DNA from: UBA7672 sp036733305
GTDB taxonomy: Bacteria > Pseudomonadota > Alphaproteobacteria > Caulobacterales > Hyphomonadaceae
Assembly: GCA_036733305.1 (NCBI GenBank)
Contig: DAINAT010000004.1
Span: 1-64,000, forward strand
Length of the DNA: 64,000 bases
Direction: 5' to 3'
In this document: positions 35,391-43,691 of the stretch, one piece after another
How positions within the stretch are numbered: position 1 is the stretch's first letter
Layout: each line of letters starts with the position of its first letter
The notes under the pieces: model-generated
Told to the model about the DNA's origin: nothing
The model's database searches: none
Seen by the model: only the letters and a program-made list of their open reading frames with translations
Made by a program: the position numbers and the translations under genes

Positions 35391-35916
35391 CACCGCTCGT
35401 CCGGGTGTGAGCCGGGGTGCAGGGCTGCTGGTGCAGGTCCTGAGCGCAGATCACCCTTGATGCTCTGGGTCCCGACTTGCGTCGGGATGAGCGGAGTGGG
35501 GGTGGTGCGAGGTTGAGGGAGCGGGCGTGTTGCGCGCGCTTGGTTTCACCAATGGCTGTCATCCCGGCCGAGCGTAGCGAGCGCCGGGAACCATTGATGG
35601 GGTGTCGTGCTCTCGCAATGGGTCCCGGATAACGCTTTGCGTTTCCGGGATGACAAGTGGTGAGGCGAGCGCACGGTTGGGCGGGGTCGCTTGCGGCGAC
35701 TGTTTGGGTTTCCTTGGATTGGGTGTCGGTCGCAGCTCTGGGCAGATCTGTAGGCGTGGGCTGTGTGGCATTCACAGCTTCACGGCGGCGGATCATCTGG
35801 AGCGTTGAGGCGACGTTCAGCACGAGCATCGCAAACATACGCAGCATCGCATTGATCCAGTGATCAAGCGGCGACGGGGTCCCTAGCCCAATGTGCGCGT
35901 GTTTGTGTCGTGTCAT
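35365..35916 (-). CDS. Doubtful ORF with palindromic repeats in its 3' half
   Basis: The frame is open for 183 codons. The first 60 residues look protein-like (MTRHKHAHIGLGTPSPLDHW, then INAMLRMFAMLVLNVASTLQ, a hydrophobic helix). From about residue 75 onward the frame passes through two intergenic palindromes (35557-35655 and 35391-35494), giving Arg/Ser/Pro-rich sequence. Either a short membrane protein gained a repeat-derived tail, or only the first part, or none, is translated. No ribosome site is evident before the ATG. The rest of the stretch 35227-36127 contains only these repeats and no other supported gene. Confidence 0.35.
   Translation of the reverse strand: MTRHKHAHIGLGTPSPLDHWINAMLRMFAMLVLNVASTLQMIRRREAVNATQPTPTDLPRAATDTQSKETQTVAASDPAQPCARLTTCHPGNAKRYPGPIARARHPINGSRRSLRSAGMTAIGETKRAQHARSLNLAPPPLRSSRRKSGPRASRVICAQDLHQQPCTPAHTRTSGEKTEARTF
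35391..35494. repeat. Intergenic palindrome, family C (diverged)
   Basis: Left arm CACCGCTCGTCCGGGTGTGA plus GCCGGGGTGCAGG; right arm CTGGGTCCCGACTTGCGTCG plus GGATGAGCGG. The same layout as 5847-5928. Confidence 0.75.
35557..35655. repeat. Intergenic palindrome, family C variant
   Basis: TGTCATCCCGGCCGAGCGTA at the left and GCGTTTCCGGGATGACA at the right, with inner hairpins and GGAACCATTG/CAATGGGTCC arms. Confidence 0.8.
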
Positions 35917-36127
35917 GCGGGGTAGAATACCCCGGCACGGGGCGCCGTAGATTCTGGGTCGCTCTATCCCTCAAAGTTTTGCGCTAACGCGCTGAGTTTA
36001 CTTGGGTCTCGCAAAAATCGTCCTGCGGATTTGTCCCGCTCTATCCCCCAATTCCGGCGTCACGGGGGACATTTTCGATGCATCCTACGGGTGGACCTCA
36101 CTGGCTGATTGGCCTACCTCGCCTCGC

Positions 36128-36904
36128 ATGGAAACGCGGAAACATCTGTTCGACGGGCTGCATAACTTCAGGGACTTCGGCGGGTATGACGCCGGGGGGC
36201 GGAAGTTGGTGACGGGGCGGTTGTTCCGGTCGGCGAACCATGCACTGGCGTCGGAGGCGGATCTGGCGCGGTTGCGCGAGATGGGGATCGGCGCGGTGAT
36301 CGACCTGCGGCGGCCATCGGAGCGTGAGCGGCAGCCTTCGCGGCGGTGGGCAGACTTCGCGGGCATCGTGATCGAGAACGAAGACCATGATGAGGGCGCA
36401 GAGACGTGGGACACGTTCATGGGCCAGTGGGACATGACCGAGGACAGCTTCCGCAGCTACATGATGCGGTACTACACGCGCGCGCCGCATCTGCCGCGAC
36501 TGGTGGAACTCTACACGCGATATTTCGATGTGCTGGCCAATGGCGAGGGTGCGCTGGTGGTGCATTGTGCGGCGGGCAAGGATCGCACGGGGTTGATCGT
36601 GGCGCTGACGCATCTGCTGGCGGGCGTGCATCGCGATGACATCGTGGCTGACTATTTGCTGACCAATGACCCCTCGCGGTTCGAGGCGTTCGGCAAGCAA
36701 TGGGCGGACATGATCAAGGCCGAGCGCGGCTTTGGCCCGACGCTGGAGACGATGCGGATGGTGATGGGCGTTGAGCCTGCCTATCTGGAGCGGGCTCTGG
36801 AAGAGATCGAGACGCAGAGCGGGGGCGTTGAGACGTATCTGCGCGACGTGCTGGGCGTGGATGCGGCGAAGCGCGCTGGGATCGAGAAACGGTTGTTTGG
36901 GTAG
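36128..36904 (+). CDS. Tyrosine-protein phosphatase (IphP/PtpA2 type)
   Basis: 258 residues. Matches the Y_phosphatase3 family: LFDGLHNFRDFGGYDAGGRK at the N-terminus, GRLFRSANHALASEADLARL, VIDLRRPSERERQPSRRW, and the P-loop ALVVHCAAGKDRTGLIVALT (H-C-X5-R with Cys and Arg in place). The C-terminal helical part is complete. Family members dephosphorylate Tyr and sometimes phosphoinositides. The frame is open to 36002, but the ATG at 36128 gives the family-typical start. Confidence 0.92.
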   Translation: METRKHLFDGLHNFRDFGGYDAGGRKLVTGRLFRSANHALASEADLARLREMGIGAVIDLRRPSERERQPSRRWADFAGIVIENEDHDEGAETWDTFMGQWDMTEDSFRSYMMRYYTRAPHLPRLVELYTRYFDVLANGEGALVVHCAAGKDRTGLIVALTHLLAGVHRDDIVADYLLTNDPSRFEAFGKQWADMIKAERGFGPTLETMRMVMGVEPAYLERALEEIETQSGGVETYLRDVLGVDAAKRAGIEKRLFG

Positions 36905-36918
36905 GCGAGGGTGAGCCT

Positions 36919-36971
36919 GCGCTCGCTCTTTGACGGGCGCGCAGCTTTGCTGCGTTGCTCAGGATGAACGC
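36919..36971. repeat. Intergenic palindrome, family A (diverged)
   Basis: GCGCTCGCTCTTTGACGGGC with an inner GC hairpin, ending GCTCAGGATGAACGC. It lies after the phosphatase gene. Confidence 0.7.
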
Positions 36972-36998
36972 TTAACCGAGTGACGTGTGCGAATGAGC

Positions 36999-37053
36999 AG
37001 GGTGCATCTTGATGCACCGCGCTACGGTCTCGGTGCATCAAGATGCACCCTAC
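36999..37053. repeat. Intergenic palindrome, family B
   Basis: AGGGTGCATCTTGATGCACC and GGTGCATCAAGATGCACCCT form a perfect 20-bp arm pair around a short spacer. It lies between the convergent phosphatase and response-regulator genes. Confidence 0.92.
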
Positions 37054-37084
37054 TTTGTGTGTGAGGAGCGAGGGCTCGCGCGCC

Positions 37085-37996
37085 TTAGGCTACGTCGTGT
37101 TTCTTCTCGTGGGCCGAGTGGATCTTCTTGTTGACCAGGCGCTCGAGTTCGTTGGCGACCGAGTTGCGGTGCAGGAAGGCTTCTTCTGGCATGTCGAGAA
37201 TGATGGCGATGGTCTGGAAGTGATACTTCACGACCTCGACATCGTAGGTGTCGGTCATGCCGACGCCTTCGATATAGCGCAGCGATGTGTTCCAGACTTT
37301 CACGATGACGTCGTCGCCGAGGCGGGCGACCTCGTCGGCGTTCTGCTGGAGCATGCGGTACATGCTGCGGATACCGACCTGACGATCGACGCCCGTGCGG
37401 TCGGCATAGGCGGTGAGGCCGTCGATGATCTGGCGCAGTTTGAAGGCGTTTTCCTTGGCCATCTCGGTGGCGGCCTTGGTCGGCGGCTCGTCGGTGAGGC
37501 GGCGCCACGGGCCGGCATAGTTGGCATCGTCCTTCCGGCGGCGGCAGGGGCCGACATAGTTGCGGCTGTCGATGAATTTGCGCGGGCGCAGAACGACTTC
37601 CTCGATGCGCGAGAGCACGCCCTGGGCGGAGACCGGCTTCAGGAGGAATTCGTTGATGCCTGACTGGCGCGCCGACATGAGCTGGTCATGGTCGATCACG
37701 CCGGCAAGCAGGATGATGGGTGTTTCGCGCGGGATGCCGGTCGTGTTCCGGCGGATCTCGCGCGTGAATTCGAGGCCGGACATGCGGCCCGCGTCCCAGT
37801 CCACGATGATAAGGTCGGGCTTGAACATGCGGCCGACGGTGAACGCTTCGACGGCGCTGGCGGCGGCCGAGATGTGCGTGACCATGAGGCGACGGAGCGA
37901 GTCCGCCACGACACCGCGCATGAACGCGTTCGGATCGACGATCAGGACCTTCATCTTCTTGAGGTCCGATTGATTGAGAACGCGGTCGTCAGTCAT
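37085..37996 (-). CDS. Response regulator with CheY-like receiver and GPCRRRK linker
   Basis: 303 residues. The receiver (about 12-135) has MKVLIVDPNAFMRGVVADSL, the phospho-acceptor site in DLIIVDWDAGRMSGLEFTRE (Asp in IIVDW), and the switch Lys in INEFLLKPVSAQG. It is followed by NYVGPCRRRKDDANYAGPWR and an alpha-helical C-terminal domain ending in NELERLVNKKIHSAHEKKHD. There is no DNA-binding or GGDEF domain, so it is probably a protein-protein adaptor. Its start overlaps the stop of the upstream paralogue by one base (TAATG), indicating translational coupling. Confidence 0.9.
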   Translation of the reverse strand: MTDDRVLNQSDLKKMKVLIVDPNAFMRGVVADSLRRLMVTHISAAASAVEAFTVGRMFKPDLIIVDWDAGRMSGLEFTREIRRNTTGIPRETPIILLAGVIDHDQLMSARQSGINEFLLKPVSAQGVLSRIEEVVLRPRKFIDSRNYVGPCRRRKDDANYAGPWRRLTDEPPTKAATEMAKENAFKLRQIIDGLTAYADRTGVDRQVGIRSMYRMLQQNADEVARLGDDVIVKVWNTSLRYIEGVGMTDTYDVEVVKYHFQTIAIILDMPEEAFLHRNSVANELERLVNKKIHSAHEKKHDVA

Positions 37997-38889
37997 TACG
38001 CGGCCAGTTTCTTCTGAATGGCTTTGCCAAGAGCCATCGCGACGCTGTCGCGGGCTTCGGCGTAGTTCTGCGGCAGGGCTGCGAGCTGTTCGAGCGCGGT
38101 GAGGGCGGTGGTGATCACCTGCTCCTCGATCTGGCCCAGCGGAGTGGCGACGCCGACATAGGATTCGAACGAGGCGAGGCAGGCGTGGAGCGCGTGGTCT
38201 TTTGCTTCGACAGCGATTTCCTTGGCGATCTTGAGCTGCTCGTTGGCGGTGGCGAGCGCCTCCGGGCGGCTGGCGCGCAGATGGGTGCAGGTCTGGCGCA
38301 GCTGTGCGAGGATCATGCGGATCGGTGTCTGTGAAGCGATTTCGTCCTGGTCGACGAGCGTGGGGCGTTCGGCGACGCGTTCACCCGCGCGGCGTTTGGC
38401 GCCGTAGTAATCGGCCGGGTTCTTGCGGCGGCGGCAGGGGCCGAGGAAGACGCTGCAGTCGACGAACGGGCGCGGCGTTTCAACGATCATTTCGAGGCGC
38501 TGGCGCATGGCGTTCGGCGCGATCGGCTTGGCGAGGAATTCGTCGACGCCTGCGTCCCGGCCCTGGATGACCATCTGGCGCGTGAGGCCCGCGGTGATCA
38601 GCACGACGGGGAGGCGGCGCAGGCGATCGTCTTCGTGCCGACGCAGTTTGCGGACGAAGGAGAGGCCGTCGATCGCGTCGCCTTCTTCCCACGAGAGCAG
38701 GATGACATCGATCGGGCGCTCGAGCAGGAAGTTGCCTGCCATTTCTTCGCTACGGGCGGAGGTGATGTTGGTGACGTTCAAGCTGCGCAGGATTTCGCTG
38801 ATCAGGCCGCGGCTGAAATTGTTGGCGTCGATGACCAGGACCTGCAGAGTCCGCGGTTTTAACGGGCGAGGCTTCCGCGGATCGTACAT
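37996..38889 (-). CDS. Pseudo-receiver protein, paralogue of the downstream gene
   Basis: 297 residues from the ATG at 38889 (AGGTGG about 11 nt upstream). It has the same layout as the next gene: receiver (LQVLVIDANNFSRGLISEIL; VDEFLAKPIAPN), the linker FVDCSVFLGPCRRRKNPADY, then helices (MILAQLRQTCTHLRASR; IEEQVITTALTALEQLA). The segment that should hold the phospho-acceptor Asp reads IDVILLSWEEGDAIDGL, with Ser in its place, so phosphorylation there is not expected. The conserved Lys is present. It probably forms a complex with its paralogue. The gene lies divergently from the RHH-PII gene, 208 bp apart. Confidence 0.88.
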   Translation of the reverse strand: MYDPRKPRPLKPRTLQVLVIDANNFSRGLISEILRSLNVTNITSARSEEMAGNFLLERPIDVILLSWEEGDAIDGLSFVRKLRRHEDDRLRRLPVVLITAGLTRQMVIQGRDAGVDEFLAKPIAPNAMRQRLEMIVETPRPFVDCSVFLGPCRRRKNPADYYGAKRRAGERVAERPTLVDQDEIASQTPIRMILAQLRQTCTHLRASRPEALATANEQLKIAKEIAVEAKDHALHACLASFESYVGVATPLGQIEEQVITTALTALEQLAALPQNYAEARDSVAMALGKAIQKKLAA

Positions 38890-39097
38890 GTTGAACTGTC
38901 CACCTGTTCTGAGTTCCCGATCACCATAAACCATCAAGGTAATTATCCGGTTGAGGCGGATGCTGCGGGTTCGGGCGTTTGCGTTAACGGATGGGTGACG
39001 ATCTCCGGGCCTTCCAAGTTTCCCTGATGGGCCAATCGGTTGGCATTTAGTGTGTAAGTTGCTAGGGTCTGGGCTTGGCAGACCGGAGACAGGCCCT

Positions 39098-39604
39098 TTG
39101 AGCGATGAGGAAAAGCTCGACCAGCGCATCCAGCTCGTGGCCTCACAGAGCTTCGGGAAGGATGTCGATGACTGGCGGCGTACCCAGCAGGACCTGCCTA
39201 GCCGGTCCGAGGCGATCAGGCGGCTGGTTTATCTTGGGCTGCAGCATGAGCAGGAGCACCCGATGCGTATGATCACGGCGATCATCCGGCCGCACAAGTA
39301 TGAGGCGGTGCGCGAGGCCCTGATGCGGCTGGGCGTGTCCGGGGTGACGGCGACGCAGGTGCAGGGCTTTGGCCGGCAGCGCGGGCAGACCGAGTTTTAT
39401 CGCGGGAATGAGTACCAGGCGACGGAAGTGCCGAAGCTGAAGGTGGAGATCGCGGTGGCTTCGGGGCAGGCCGAGGCGGTGATCGAGGCGATCCAGAAGG
39501 CGGCTGGTTCTGGCAAGATCGGGGACGGGAAGATTTTTGTGTCCGGCCTGAGCGACGTGGTGCGCATCCGGACCGGCGAGCGGGACGAGAAGGCGCTGGA
39601 TTAG
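39098..39604 (+). CDS. PII signal protein with N-terminal ribbon-helix-helix domain (in-frame fusion)
   Basis: From a TTG at 39098 (AGG 6 nt and GGAG 13 nt upstream) the frame encodes 168 residues. Residues 1-55 look like an Arc/MetJ RHH protein: strand DQRIQLVAS, helix FGKDVDDWRRTQQ and the turn-helix LPSRSEAIRRLVYLGL. From residue 56 it continues without a stop into a complete PII (113 aa): MRMITAIIRPHKYEAVREAL, VQGFGRQRGQTEFYRGNEYQ (T-loop with the uridylylation-type Tyr) and KIGDGKIFVSGLSDVVRIRT (nucleotide loops). The PII ATG at 39263 has its own AGGAG 6 nt upstream, so a separate PII may also be made. No amtB, glnA or glnD is near. Confidence 0.75.
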   Translation: MSDEEKLDQRIQLVASQSFGKDVDDWRRTQQDLPSRSEAIRRLVYLGLQHEQEHPMRMITAIIRPHKYEAVREALMRLGVSGVTATQVQGFGRQRGQTEFYRGNEYQATEVPKLKVEIAVASGQAEAVIEAIQKAAGSGKIGDGKIFVSGLSDVVRIRTGERDEKALD

Positions 39605-39628
39605 GCTCCAGGGGTTAGGCTTTGAGGA

Positions 39629-40117
39629 TCAGCGCTGGCGTTTACGACGCTGGCGGTCCTTGGGCAGGATGCGGTCGTCGGGGCCAGGTGGGCGGTCGCG
39701 CTTCAGGAGCGCGAGGATGGCGCGCCAGAGCAGCCAGACAGGGGCGACGACCAGTGCGCCGAGGACGAGGGGCATGGCGCTGAGCTGTGCGGCCCAGCTT
39801 GCGATCTTGATGGCGCCGTCGAGGATCTGGCCGGCGCCTGCGCCGAGCGTGAAGCCGGGTGCGAACGGGTTGAACTGACCGGCCTGGAAGATTGCGCCGA
39901 CGAAGATGCAGATCAGGGCGAGGCGGACCCAGCCCTTCCAGCCGACATTGAACATGCGGCCGGAGAAGGACATGGGGCGGAGCGTTTGGGCGTCGTCGCC
40001 GTGTTCCCAGAAGCGGCCGTCTGCCTGCGTCGCGTGCGGCGTGGACGTCGGCTCGTAGGCAACCTCGGTTATGGTCGCCGGGGGTGGCGGTTGATCCGAG
40101 GGGCGCGACTGCGTCAT
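39629..40117 (-). CDS. Hypothetical membrane protein, 162 aa
   Basis: Polar N-terminal 55 residues, then two or three TM segments (WVRLALICIFVGAIFQAGQ; SAMPLVLGALVVAPVWLLWR) and a basic tail (PDDRILPKDRQRRKRQR). Family not recognised. Its ATG overlaps the stop of the MscS gene (ATGA), so the two are cotranscribed and coupled. Confidence 0.75.
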   Translation of the reverse strand: MTQSRPSDQPPPPATITEVAYEPTSTPHATQADGRFWEHGDDAQTLRPMSFSGRMFNVGWKGWVRLALICIFVGAIFQAGQFNPFAPGFTLGAGAGQILDGAIKIASWAAQLSAMPLVLGALVVAPVWLLWRAILALLKRDRPPGPDDRILPKDRQRRKRQR

Positions 40118-41271
40118 CCGGCGGCTTTCGGTTTGGCCTCGCGCGGTGCGGCGGGCTTGGGGTCTTCGACGTGCGGGTCGCCCTTGGTGACGGTAACCTG
40201 ATGCGGATAGGGGATCGTTATGCCGGCTTTGTCAAAGCCCTGCTTGATGTTCTTCAGCGTATCGCAGCGCAGATTCCACCAGTCGGCGTTGGAGACCCAG
40301 GCGCGGGCGCGGAGATCGACGGACGAGGCCGCAAGATCGACGACCTTGACCCAGATGGGCGGTTCATCGCGGACGCGGTTGTCATCGTTGAGAATGCTGC
40401 TGATGATCTCGATCGCCTTGTCGATGTCGTCGTCATAGTCGATCGAAACGAGCAGATCGAGACGACGCAGGCTGCGCGCGGACGAGTTGACGATCGTGTT
40501 GCCCCACGCCTTGTCGTTGGTGATGACGATCTCGCGGTTGTCGACCGTGTTGAGCACGGTGGTGAAAGGCGTGATGTCGGCGACGGTGCCGTCTTCGCCT
40601 GCGATCTTGACGTTGTCGCCGATCTTGTAGGGCCGGAAGACAGCGATCACGACACCGGCGGCGACAGCCTTCAGCGTGTCCTGCAGGGCGAGGGCTACGG
40701 CGAGGCCGGCGGCGCCGACGATGGCGAGCAGCGAGGCGGTGTCGAAGCCGAACTGCTGAAGGGCCGCGATGAGGCCGACTGCGAACGCGCCGAAGCGGAC
40801 GAGGGCGGCGAGGAAGTTGAACAGCGTTTCGCCGCCGGACGAGGCTTTGCGGCCGAGCTTGTGACCGAACTTGCGGACGCGTGAGCCAAGCCACGAGCCG
40901 AGGAACCAGACGCCAACGAGAATGGCGAGCCCCTTGAGCGCCGAGATGGCGAGTTCGCGGGCTGTATCGAGGCTGTAGTTGAAGAGCAGGTTGGCTGCGA
41001 TGGCGAGCGCGACCAGAAGGAAGCACGCACGGATCAGCGCGCCCAGAATATCGATCATGACGTGATCGGCAGTCTTGGGTTGTGCATCGCCTTCGACGTG
41101 CTTGCCCAGACCCGCCAGCTTGTGCGCCACAAAGCGCAGAATGCGGGAGACGATCGAGCCGAGCACGTAGCCCACGAGAATGGCTATTCCCGACCACATC
41201 CATTTCTGGGTGGTTCCCTCGAAGTGGAATGCCCACCCGCGGAATGTTTCGAACTGGGTCTGGAAATCCAT
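40114..41271 (-). CDS. MscS-family mechanosensitive channel
   Basis: 385 residues. Several TM helices precede the conserved pore helix and beta domain: ASLLAIVGAAGLAVALALQD (the TM3 pore segment), TLKAVAAGVVIAVFRPYKIG, VADITPFTTVLNTVDNREIV, then ITNDKAWGNTIVNSSARSLR. It releases solutes on hypo-osmotic shock. An in-frame upstream extension to 41331 is unlikely; the ATG at 41271 opens MDFQTQFETFRGWAFHFEG. It precedes the small membrane protein gene with an ATGA overlap. Confidence 0.93.
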   Translation of the reverse strand: MDFQTQFETFRGWAFHFEGTTQKWMWSGIAILVGYVLGSIVSRILRFVAHKLAGLGKHVEGDAQPKTADHVMIDILGALIRACFLLVALAIAANLLFNYSLDTARELAISALKGLAILVGVWFLGSWLGSRVRKFGHKLGRKASSGGETLFNFLAALVRFGAFAVGLIAALQQFGFDTASLLAIVGAAGLAVALALQDTLKAVAAGVVIAVFRPYKIGDNVKIAGEDGTVADITPFTTVLNTVDNREIVITNDKAWGNTIVNSSARSLRRLDLLVSIDYDDDIDKAIEIISSILNDDNRVRDEPPIWVKVVDLAASSVDLRARAWVSNADWWNLRCDTLKNIKQGFDKAGITIPYPHQVTVTKGDPHVEDPKPAAPREAKPKAAG

Positions 41272-41383
41272 GCCTGAGTCGCGCTTTGTTTCGGATAAGC
41301 CGAAAATGGTGCAACCAGGCTGCTCGGGCAACCCAAAGCGTAGTCAGATCAAGGTAATGCCGCCGAAGCGGTGATTGGCGGAA

Positions 41384-41584
41384 TTATTCCGCGGTAACCG
41401 CCGCCGATGAAGCGATCTCGGTAGCGACTGCACCCTCTAGTTGCAGGTCAATTCCGAGAGATTTGGCGATCTGGGCGATGCCTTGCGTCGTGCTGGCTTC
41501 GATCTCGGGTGATTGAGCGAGAATCGGCGCCGCCAGGAAGGCGATGCATGCAAGCGCAGTGATTACGGCCCAAGTCATACGCAT
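41384..41584 (-). CDS. Small exported protein, 66 aa
   Basis: From the ATG at 41584 (GGGG about 9 nt upstream) the product is a signal peptide (TWAVITALACIAFLAAPILA) followed by about 40 residues (SPEIEASTTQGIAQIAKSLG, then IDLQLEGAVATEIASS). The ORF extends 24 codons further upstream without a leader. The function is unknown. It sits between the MscS and ligase genes on the same strand. Confidence 0.55.
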   Translation of the reverse strand: MRMTWAVITALACIAFLAAPILAQSPEIEASTTQGIAQIAKSLGIDLQLEGAVATEIASSAAVTAE

Positions 41585-41683
41585 TACTAGAACCCCTAGG
41601 GCGTCGCGACGGGTAGGGACCATGGTGCGCACCTCGGCGTCAATTGAAGTATTCATGCCACGGTCAGCAATCGTAGGTAGTGA

Positions 41684-43321
41684 TCAGATAGCGAGCAGGG
41701 CCTCCAGCGTCTCCATTCGATCCGCGTCGCGGCTGGGTTTGTCCCAGCGAATGCGATGAATCCTAGGAAAACGCATCGCTACTCCCGATTTGTGACGGGA
41801 AGATTTCTGCAAGCCCTCGAAGGCGACCTCCAGCACCAATCCTTCTTTTTTATTTGCAGTCACCGAGCGGACTGGTCCGTAACGTTCATAGGTGTGGTCG
41901 CGGACGTACTTGTCGAGCATGACAAGTTCTTCATCTGTGAAGCCGAAATAGGCTTTTCCGACCGGAGCGAGTTCATCGCCTTCGGGCGTGGCGCGCCAGA
42001 CGCCGAAGGTGAAGTCGGAGTAGAATGACGAGCGTTTGCCGTGGCCACGCTGGGCGTACATGAGCACGGCGTCGATCAGCATCGGATCACGCTTCCACTT
42101 GTACCAGAGACCCGCGGGGCGGCCGGCGAGATAGGGCGCATCCCAGCGTTTGAGCATCAGGCCTTCGATCTCGCGCGTTGGCGGATTGCGGCGTGTGTCT
42201 TCCAGCTGAATCGCATCGTCGAAGGGCACGAGCGGAGACAAGTCGATGCTCTCATTGTGCAGAGAGACGACGAAGCGCTCGAGACACTTGCGACGATCAA
42301 CGAAGGGAAGCGGGCGAAGGTCTTCGCCGTTTTCGTTGAGCAGATCATACGCGCGCAGCATGGCGGGACGATCAGCCATCTGCTTGGGCGAGACGGTCTT
42401 GCGATTCATCCGTTGTTGCAGCTCGTTGAACGAGGCGACGCCGCCTTCGGGCGAGCGGATGAGTAGTTCGCCATCGAGCGTGGCGTTGAAGTCGACAGTT
42501 TCGAGGAGATCGGGGAAGGCTTTCGAGATGTCGTCGCCATTACGGGTGTAGAGGCGGCGGACGCCCTGATCCGCGGCGAGCTGGACGCGGACGCCATCCC
42601 ACTTCCATTCGGCGGCGAAGTCTTTTGGCGAGATGAGGGATGGGTCGAGGTCGGCGGCTTCCATGCGCTCGGCTTTCGAGAGCAGCGGGTGGGCGAGCAT
42701 GGGCGGGCGGAAGGGCGCGAGGGCGCCAGAGACTGGCTTGGGGCCTTTGCCCTCGAGCCAGGCGAAGAGATCGAGGTAGGGCGGCTTCATGCCGTGCCAG
42801 AGTTCTTCGATCTCGGCGACGTCGACCTTGCCCCCCTCTGCTGGGCCGAAATCCGCCACGGCTTGCCGGGCGAGGCGCGCGGAGACGCCGACGCGGAGGC
42901 CGCCGGTGATGAGCTTGAGCAGGCCCCAGCGGCCGGTGGAGTCGAGCGCGTCGAGCCAGCCTTCGACCAACTTGAGGCCCTGCGCCTTTGTGGACTCGAG
43001 AAGCGTTTCGACGATCTCGTTGAGATCGGGCGCGCGGTTGGCGCCGGGACGTTGCGGCCAGATGAGGGAGATCGTTTCTGCGAGGTCTCCGACATAGTCA
43101 TAGGACAGATTGAACAGGACGGGATCGACGCGGCTGGCGACAAGCTCGCGGATGGCGGCGGGTTTGACCGACGGAATGTCGAGATCGCCAGTGATGGCGG
43201 CGAGCGCCCAGCCACGCGACGGATCGGTGGTGTGGCGCAGGTAATCGCAGATCAGCTGGAGCTTCGCGTTGCGGGACGGCGTTAGCACCAGCCGTTCAAG
43301 GAGCGAGGCGAAGGCTTGCAT
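41684..43321 (-). CDS. ATP-dependent DNA ligase of the ligase-associated DNA damage response
   Basis: 545 residues. An N-terminal helical DNA-binding domain (about 1-200; SRGWALAAITGDLDIPSV), then the nucleotidyltransferase core with the adenylated lysine in EWKWDGVRVQL (Lys240), followed by DGELLIR and IEGLMLKRWDAPYLAG, and an OB-fold with the late WYKWKRDP motif. This type is found with an MBL exonuclease, a Lhr-like helicase and the PdeM phosphoesterase in a DNA repair set. Here the exonuclease gene is 1.7 kb upstream on the same strand, while helicase and pdeM are 14-17 kb away. Confidence 0.95.
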   Translation of the reverse strand: MQAFASLLERLVLTPSRNAKLQLICDYLRHTTDPSRGWALAAITGDLDIPSVKPAAIRELVASRVDPVLFNLSYDYVGDLAETISLIWPQRPGANRAPDLNEIVETLLESTKAQGLKLVEGWLDALDSTGRWGLLKLITGGLRVGVSARLARQAVADFGPAEGGKVDVAEIEELWHGMKPPYLDLFAWLEGKGPKPVSGALAPFRPPMLAHPLLSKAERMEAADLDPSLISPKDFAAEWKWDGVRVQLAADQGVRRLYTRNGDDISKAFPDLLETVDFNATLDGELLIRSPEGGVASFNELQQRMNRKTVSPKQMADRPAMLRAYDLLNENGEDLRPLPFVDRRKCLERFVVSLHNESIDLSPLVPFDDAIQLEDTRRNPPTREIEGLMLKRWDAPYLAGRPAGLWYKWKRDPMLIDAVLMYAQRGHGKRSSFYSDFTFGVWRATPEGDELAPVGKAYFGFTDEELVMLDKYVRDHTYERYGPVRSVTANKKEGLVLEVAFEGLQKSSRHKSGVAMRFPRIHRIRWDKPSRDADRMETLEALLAI

Positions 43322-43691
43322 GGGGTGGGATATAGGGTGGGTGCGGTGCTAGTCGATGTATTGGCGGGTCTTGCCGTTGCGGTTTATCCGGGTGGGACCA
43401 GTTCGTTGGGCGCGGTCGCACGCCGGAAGTAGCAACAGAGGCTAATGCTTGTGCCGCTGGTGGGGCGGTAGGTGACGTCGCCGGGATTGGCGGGTTTGTG
43501 GCGGTGGCCAGTGGGTGGTGTTCGATCCATTGGTGCTCATGTTCTCTCTCCCGTGTTTCCCTGTCTGCGCCGGGAATTCATTGCGGAGACTGGAGCGTGA
43601 GGCATTGTGTGGTCCAGTTAAAGTGAATGAAGGTCTGGTTGGAGGGCCCTGGGGTAGAGGTCATCCTTGGGCGCCCGGGCGAGGAGACGAG
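43322..43691. other. 370-bp gap, no supported gene
   Basis: The plus-strand frame of the thioesterase is open back to 43515, but no ribosome site supports it. On the minus strand a 27-codon tail ending RINRNGKTRQYID before a TAG (43349-43351) could be a gene remnant. Nothing else is evident. Confidence 0.4.
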
